Source of the DNA: Paramecium tetraurelia
Taxonomy: Eukaryota > Ciliophora > Oligohymenophorea > Peniculida > Parameciidae
Length of the DNA stretch: 64,000 nt
Direction of reading: 5' to 3'
Assembly: GCF_000165425.1 (NCBI RefSeq)
Contig: NW_001798963.1
Location: forward strand, 1-64,000
The position numbers and the translations under genes are program-made. Below the pieces are notes generated by a model. It made no database searches. It saw only the letters and a list, made by a program, of their open reading frames with translations, and was not told where the DNA came from. Positions 58,732 to 64,000 of the stretch are shown here, one piece after another. How positions within the stretch are numbered: the stretch's first letter is position 1; the number at the start of each line of letters is the position of its first letter.

Positions 58732-59067
58732 TTTTATTAATAATCCAAATAATATTATTTAACTATATTATCCTATTGCAAAATTGCAAACAATATCTTA
58801 TAGTATTAACTATTTAATTATTTGTGTATATTTGATTCTCATACAGACCAGTATAGGATTCAACACAATTTTATATATATTTATCATATTATGATACAAA
58901 AATAATTAGCAACGCTTAGAATGTATTAATACGGTTCGACACTTACATGTCTTATATATAATGAATAGAGATTAGCACATTAATCTCACTTAATATTCTT
59001 TGCATTACTTGTATCAAATTTGGTCAGATAAGTGGTAAATAAAAACTTAAATATTAATATTAATAAC
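58732..59067. other. Intergenic spacer
   Basis: About 335 bp, AT-rich, nothing recognised. Confidence 0.45.
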
Positions 59068-60340
59068 ATGGGAACTTGTCAGGCTAATTGTTGTAACAAA
59101 GATTTTGAGTATGGTTTGAGAACACATTAAAAGAGTGAAAGTAATGCTGATGAAGGCAATCCTGAATTTGAGGATTCAAAAATAAAGGAATCACATAATT
59201 CAATATAGAAGGACAGGGATAAATTTCAAGAAGATCGTATGCAAGACGATCAAAAATTAAATTTAAAGAAAGATAAACCAAAAGATTCCAGTAGTGTGAA
59301 TAATGATAAGGATGATAATAAAGGAAGAGCTCAAAACAAAGAAACAAGTTATAAAGTTCAAGAGTATAAGACACCTTTTCCTGAATCAAAAGAGTAAGAG
59401 AGCAAGGGTCATACAGATAAATAGGAGGCGCAGGATAAAGCAAGTAAGAACTCTGTTTTTTCTAAGAAGAAGAATTAGAATTTAGAGTATAATTAAAAGG
59501 TGTTGAATACTGATTAAGATGAGACAATGAGTGATGTGAGAGTAAAGTTGGGAGCTAAGACTCTTGACAAAGGAGCAGTTTATGAGGGGGAATGGTTGAA
59601 GGGGAAACGAGATGGGACTGGGAAACAAGTTTGGCCTGATGGGTCAATATATGAGGGAGAATGGGTAGAAGGTCGATGTTGTGGGAAGGGAAAGTTAATC
59701 CATGGAGATGGAGACATATATGAAGGAGATTGGCTGGATGATAAAGCACATGGAATAGGAGTGTATTTACACATTAATGGAGCTCGATATGAAGGACAAG
59801 TATTTTAGCTTATCTTAATCTAGTGGTTTAACGATAAGCAATAGGGCAAGGGTTTGGAGACATGGCCAGATGGGGCTCATTATGAGGGAGAGTATCATGA
59901 GGGGAGGAAGGAGGGTCATGGAACTCTTCATTTTGCTGATGGGTCAAAATATACAGGGTTTTTTGCTAATAATGAGATACATGGATATGGGATATATGAA
60001 TGGTAGGATGGGAGAGTCTACAAGGGGAATTGGAAACAAAACAAAATGAACGGAGTGGGTGAAATAAAGTGGAGTGACGGTCGATAATTCATTGGAGTAT
60101 TGTTAATATCCATAAAAGAATTACTAAGAAGATTTGAAGCATGGGAGAGGATAGTTTTTGTGGCCTGACGGTAGAAGATATGTTGGCAACTGGGTTTATG
60201 GTAAGTAGGAAGGTTATGGGGCTTATTACTTGCCAAATCAACCAGCAAAATATGGAATTTGGTCTGATGGGAAGAGAGCACAATGGTTGGAGAATGACGA
60301 GGTGGATTAGTTAAAGAGTAAATAAGTTATAGATTTCTGA
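59068..60340 (+). CDS. MORN-repeat protein with N-myristoylation/palmitoylation-type start
   Basis: ATG 59068 gives [16 protein letters not shown]. Gly2 followed by Cys4, 8 and 9 suggests lipidation and membrane targeting. A ~135-residue acidic/basic disordered region follows. About eight MORN repeats come next ([115 protein letters not shown]). Introns near 59,801-59,824 (24 nt) and 60,093-60,114 (22 nt) keep the repeats in register. Stop TGA 60338-60340. Likely links membranes to the cytoskeleton. Confidence 0.9.
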
Positions 60341-60358
60341 ATGGTGATTTATTTATGA

Positions 60359-60913
60359 TCATTTTGTCTTTTTAATTTTTTTCTTTTGAATTGCTATAAA
60401 GGTATCATCTTCTGAGTCACTGTCTTATTCAATCAGAACTTTAGCTGATTATGCATAAGTTTTTGGTTTTTTGGAACGATTGATCTTGTGTTTTTCATAA
60501 TCTGAGAATTTGTCTTCTTCATCTGAGGAATTTGGTTGTGGAAGCTAATATTGATAGGAAGGGGGTGATTACATTTTTAGTGGAAATGGGTTTAAGATTC
60601 TTGAGACTGCTTGAATAGCTCTGTTCCCACCACAAGTCATTCCAACTTTATCCTAGACTGTGCTGTTGGGCTCCGAGCTAGAGATATAAAACAAATGGGA
60701 TACAGCCAATTAATCAGCTCTTCTTTCGATCTGGACACAATCTGTTTGACCATCTTTATTCTTGCCGAGTCCTTGACCTTGATTCCATCCCATCTTTTGC
60801 ATCAATTTCATAGCATAATCAGATTCAAATTTCTTGTTTGAGACTCCGGTACCTAGAAATATGATAAGGAAGGCGATACCTTATAGTAATCTCTCTTTAA
60901 ATTTTTAAGCCAT
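60359..60913 (-). CDS. PinX1/Gno1-like G-patch protein
   Basis: The ATG (complement of 60911-60913) gives MAQKFKERLLQ. A 27-nt intron near 60,855-60,881 precedes VSNKKFESDYAMKLMQKM. The G-patch MGWNQGQGLGKNKDGQTD is followed by CVQIERRADQLALGA, WNDLWWEQSYSSSLK and an acidic/basic tail (NSSDEEDKFSDYEKHKINR, KKKIKKTK). Start-proximal G-patch followed by the WNDxWWE element is the layout of PinX1/Gno1, which activate Prp43-type helicases in rRNA processing and bind telomerase in animals. A further intron near 60,690-60,715 is needed. Stop TGA (complement of 60359-60361). Confidence 0.8.
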
Positions 60914-60942
60914 CTAATAATAAAAAATTATTTTACTCTAAA

Positions 60943-62459
60943 ATGGACGAACTTTTGGGAGCTATATAGCAAAGAAAAGCCAAAATAAATGAGATTCAAG
61001 AAGCTATTTATTAGATCAAGGGTAATTAACAACAAGAGAGATTGACTGTCTACTCGATGGTAAGGAAGTTGAAGGAAGAGGAGAAAATAAGGGCGGAGAA
61101 AGAGAATTGGATCATAGGAGTGATTCGGAACACAAAATCATATAACGAAGAATAAATGTGGTAATATATGGTTTTATCATTAGTCACATCTATGTCAAGA
61201 CAAACGAAATGATGAAAGCGATCAGCCAATCAATTTTTAGAAATCCCCTACGCCCCTACATGTAATTTGTACTAATACTTGGAAAATTATTACATCCTTC
61301 ATTCTAGTTTTCAGAAGCATCTCAATCAGGAGTCCCAATTGAAGGTGCAATTCAAGCAGGCTGTCAGAGCTGGAAACATCTCATTAGTGACCGATCTAAT
61401 TAAGTCCCTTTTAGGAACTTCTCGCAAACAATACAAAGACTTTGTAGACGAATTGAGCAATCAAGTTAAAAAAGAACCATCTCCTTAGAAGGTTAGACTC
61501 GAAAATCAACGCATTCGATCTTCAACACAAAAGATTGAGGAAGTCAAATTAGTTGAAAAACCACTTACAACTACTATGATCAGTAGAGTTGACAGAATTA
61601 AACGAAAACAGATGACTATTTCCAAAATACAAAGGTAATTATCTATTAGTAAATACAGTTCATGCGATCTCTCTCCAACCACTGAGACTCCTTCTTTATA
61701 TCTCAGGAACAAATTCAGGGAAGTTGAAAAAACTCCATTCACTTCTATGTTTGCAAACATCCATTCTGCCATTGATGATCTGGATGAACTTAATATGTAG
61801 GTCTGTGATTACCAAACAGTGAAGAGACAAACTCAAAATTATGAGGAGTTTAAGACCAATTATGATGCTCTTTGCGATAAGATTCGATTGAGAAACAATC
61901 TTATTCAATAGAGTGTTTTTGATTACACCAATTATGCTTTGAAAAGGTTATATTAATATGTAATTAATATAGGGTCTAAAATGTTGAAATCGAATATCCA
62001 AATCTCATCAAAGAAAAATATACTACTTTGCAGAACAATCAGGATTATCATTTTTGTAACATTCAATTGAAACCCATTTTCGACAGTCTATGTCCTTGCA
62101 TGCAAAAACAAACTATTCAACACAAACCTTCACCCATTAAAAACAAGGTGATCATCAGAAAGTCAGTCCAATAGATTAAAAAGTAGGTAAATAATGTATA
62201 TAAGTAGTCTGATTAACTATCCAAAAAAGAATAGATTGACATGAGCAAACATAACAATAGTCCCAGTAACAATGGAAAGTCTAAACAGTAGATGCCACCA
62301 ATTAGGTTTTACAAAGAGACCCAACTGATTAAGCCTCATCCAAGGGCATTATCAGCCAATAATCAACAACAACCTGTCAAATACTTGACTTGCTCAAGTT
62401 TTATTGAGAATCCTATTGCAATCAAAACTAATCTCTTAGTTCGCAGCACTTATGAATGA
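60943..62459 (+). CDS. Unrecognised helical protein
   Basis: ATG 60943 gives MDELLGAIQQRKAKINEIQE, then a helical N-part (SMVRKLKEEEKIRAEKEN, KTNEMMKAISQSIF). A 23-nt intron near 61,160-61,182 is clear. A longer one (~46 nt) near 61,262-61,307 is needed to reach FQKHLNQESQLKVQFKQAV. Further text includes TDLIKSLLGTSRKQYKDFVD, MFANIHSAIDDLDELNMQV and DALCDKIRLRNNLIQQSVF. A 26-nt intron near 61,947-61,972 joins NVEIEYPNLIKEKYTTLQN and a basic tail. Stop TGA 62457-62459. Possibly a ciliary coiled-coil protein; not identified. Confidence 0.7.
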
Positions 62460-62765
62460 AAATCTGAAATCATCTAATTTCTCAAATGTTTAACATTTTT
62501 ATTATTCAATTAGTATGAATATTCAATTCTTTATATTAACATTCAAATTGTGGTAATTAATAACCAATTTCAAAAATTCTGTAAAAATATTTAAATTCAC
62601 AACTTTCTCCAATTACTAGAATTGTAACCTAAAAGTTGAAAATGTTGAGCCATCGTTTATTAATTAATATTGAATAATGAATGCAGAATTGGTGTTGTAA
62701 ATTAAATTCAAAACTTAAATTATAGAATAAATTTTTGATAAATAAATTAATATTCCATCAAAAGA
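62460..62765. other. Intergenic spacer
   Basis: About 305 bp, AT-rich, no feature recognised; presumably the ABCA gene's upstream region. Confidence 0.45.
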
Positions 62766-64000
62766 ATGATGTCCATTTGGCAATAAGCCATCGTAGTTTT
62801 CCACAAAAACTTCACTATTTATTACCAAGAACGGTAATACAGACAAGAGTTCTTCGTGGCTCTTCTTGTCTTCGTCATCCTCCTAGTTGGAAGTAAGAAT
62901 ATACAGCATATCCTTTTTAGAAGAAACTTCAAGTTCTACTCTCCTTTAAGTTGGAGCAGAATTTTTACCCATGACTCTCTTGATCAGTTCAAGGTATATA
63001 GTCACCTCAATGATATCAGAGAAGAGTGACAGATAAAAGGAGATCTAAAAAGTAACCATCTTTCATCATTTATCTTTAGATCATGGGCTTAAAACAATCA
63101 GCATACTAATTAGGTTGGTTTCTATTCAACTTTGCAAGAATTATGGCTATCTCATTCTTCTTTCTCGTTCTGGCACTGCCCACAGGCTGCTTTGGACCTT
63201 AAGAAGAGATAATCTAAGGAGATAATGAAATAGTGACAATCCATTACTTTAGTCCAATCCAAACCATTGGTAGCTACCTGTTATATGCAATGGGATTGAC
63301 AGCATAGCAATATTTCTTAACAACGTTATTCGACCAACCTAAAAATGGAGCTGATGTGTCAATGCTACTTAACATATTCGGGTCTGTGTGTTCAGGATTA
63401 CTCAGCATCCCCTACTTTCAAAAGTACTCTACTTATTTAAAATAGTCATTCCTGGATTGTAATCGTATTTGGTATTGTATTTCCAACATTTCTGTTTGAT
63501 ATTTATCCATACAATCAAATATTAGGAATCATTTCTAAAGGCACTAAACCAGCCTTAGATCCTTCTGTTTACTTTGCATTATAAGGAGCAGAAATATTTT
63601 TTTATGGAATTTTATATTTATATTTAGAATAAGTTCTATCAAACGAATATGGAACAAATAAACATCCTTTGTTTTTTATTGGAAAAAAGTATGAAATTTA
63701 AGGAGAGGATGCTTCAAATCAATTTGAATTGCCCAACATGAACAAACCTTTTATTGGTGCAACACAATCTGAAACCTAGGAAGACAATAGTTCAGCCATA
63801 TACCATGAGGTTTTCGATAATCAAAAATAAGCCAAGGTAATGTATACATATTATAGTTGTAGAGAGCAATTTCAATTAAAAATGTGAAGAAATGTTTTAA
63901 TGATCTAATGGCTGTGAATGGTGTAACACTCCAAATGTATGATTCGTAGATTCTTTGCTTGTTAGGACATAATGGAGCTGGAAAGACTACTCTCATTTCA
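62766..64000 (+). CDS. ABCA-type lipid transporter, 5' part only (runs off the window)
   Basis: ATG 62766 gives MMSIWQQAIVVFHKNFTIYY and a first membrane helix (FFVALLVFVILLVG). A 28-nt intron near 62,890-62,920 follows. Then ISEKSDRQKE and MGLKQSAYQLGWFLFNFARI, the classical ABCA element before the helices ISFFFLVLALPTGCFG and IVIVFGIVFPTFLFDIYP. The membrane domain ends with IISKGTKPALDPSVYFAL. After another intron the first ATPase domain begins: NVKKCFNDLMAVNGVTLQMY and Walker A GHNGAGKTTL at about 63,968-63,997. The signature, Walker B and any second half lie beyond the window. ABCA proteins move lipids across membranes. The small extracellular loop is typical of unicellular members. Confidence 0.88.

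Noticed and set aside
59084-60283. Minus-strand ORFs rich in S, H, P and L opposite the MORN gene
   Set aside because: They are antisense shadows of the Gly/Glu/Trp-rich MORN repeats, without independent support.

Overview
The window is a gene-dense, AT-rich stretch of a ciliate macronuclear chromosome, almost certainly Paramecium (aurelia type). Three things show this. Position 1 starts with a C3A3/C3A4 telomeric repeat. Nearly every real gene stays open only if TAA and TAG are read as glutamine and TGA is the sole stop. Genes are interrupted by tiny introns, mostly 20-35 nt, of the GTA...TAG type. I mapped introns by finding where a protein-like frame resumes, so genes marked with uncertain structure may have errors of one or two small introns.

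Layout. Subtelomere (1-13.7 kb): a very large NACHT-WD40 NTPase gene is transcribed away from the telomere. An inverted, decayed copy of its 3' end lies at about 13.1-13.3 kb, bracketing an ARF-like GTPase with a changed catalytic residue, several coiled-coil proteins and the diphthamide enzyme DPH5. From 13.7 to 27 kb: a type I membrane protein, a ~3.5-kb coiled-coil gene, a tail-anchored protein, the N-glycosylation enzyme ALG1, a VPS9-domain Rab exchange factor and an adenylate-kinase-8-like protein with degenerate P-loops. From 27 to 41.3 kb: a short-chain dehydrogenase, a cytosolic carboxypeptidase of the tubulin-deglutamylase family, a secreted protein that is mostly tandem repeats, a XAF1/TRAF-type zinc-finger protein, a kinase with DFN in place of DFG, and a trichocyst matrix protein.

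From about 41.9 to 45.7 kb lies a foreign block. Decayed genes for a bacterial iron superoxide dismutase, undecaprenyl diphosphate synthase (uppS), CDP-diglyceride synthase (cdsA, directly downstream of uppS as in bacterial operons) and an ABC exporter sit between ordinary Paramecium genes. The last gene of the block is an uninterrupted 237-codon reading frame with four in-frame TAA/TAG codons, so it is open only under the ciliate code. The simplest reading is DNA captured from a bacterial endosymbiont, with one gene still intact. A truncated Mei2-like RNA-binding gene lies at its left edge.

From 45.8 to 64 kb: housekeeping genes resume. They include DCAF13/Sof1 (rRNA processing), TFIP11/Ntr1 (spliceosome disassembly), TatD hydrolase, a Myb-repeat protein, a B-box/WD40 protein, two MORN-repeat proteins, a PinX1-like G-patch protein, small mitochondrial-type membrane proteins, and the 5' part of an ABCA transporter cut by the window end. 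Genes lie on both strands with gaps often under 100 bp. Neighbours are mostly functionally unrelated, so no operons are implied. The most unusual features are the subtelomeric NACHT gene with its inverted relic and the bacterial block with its surviving gene.
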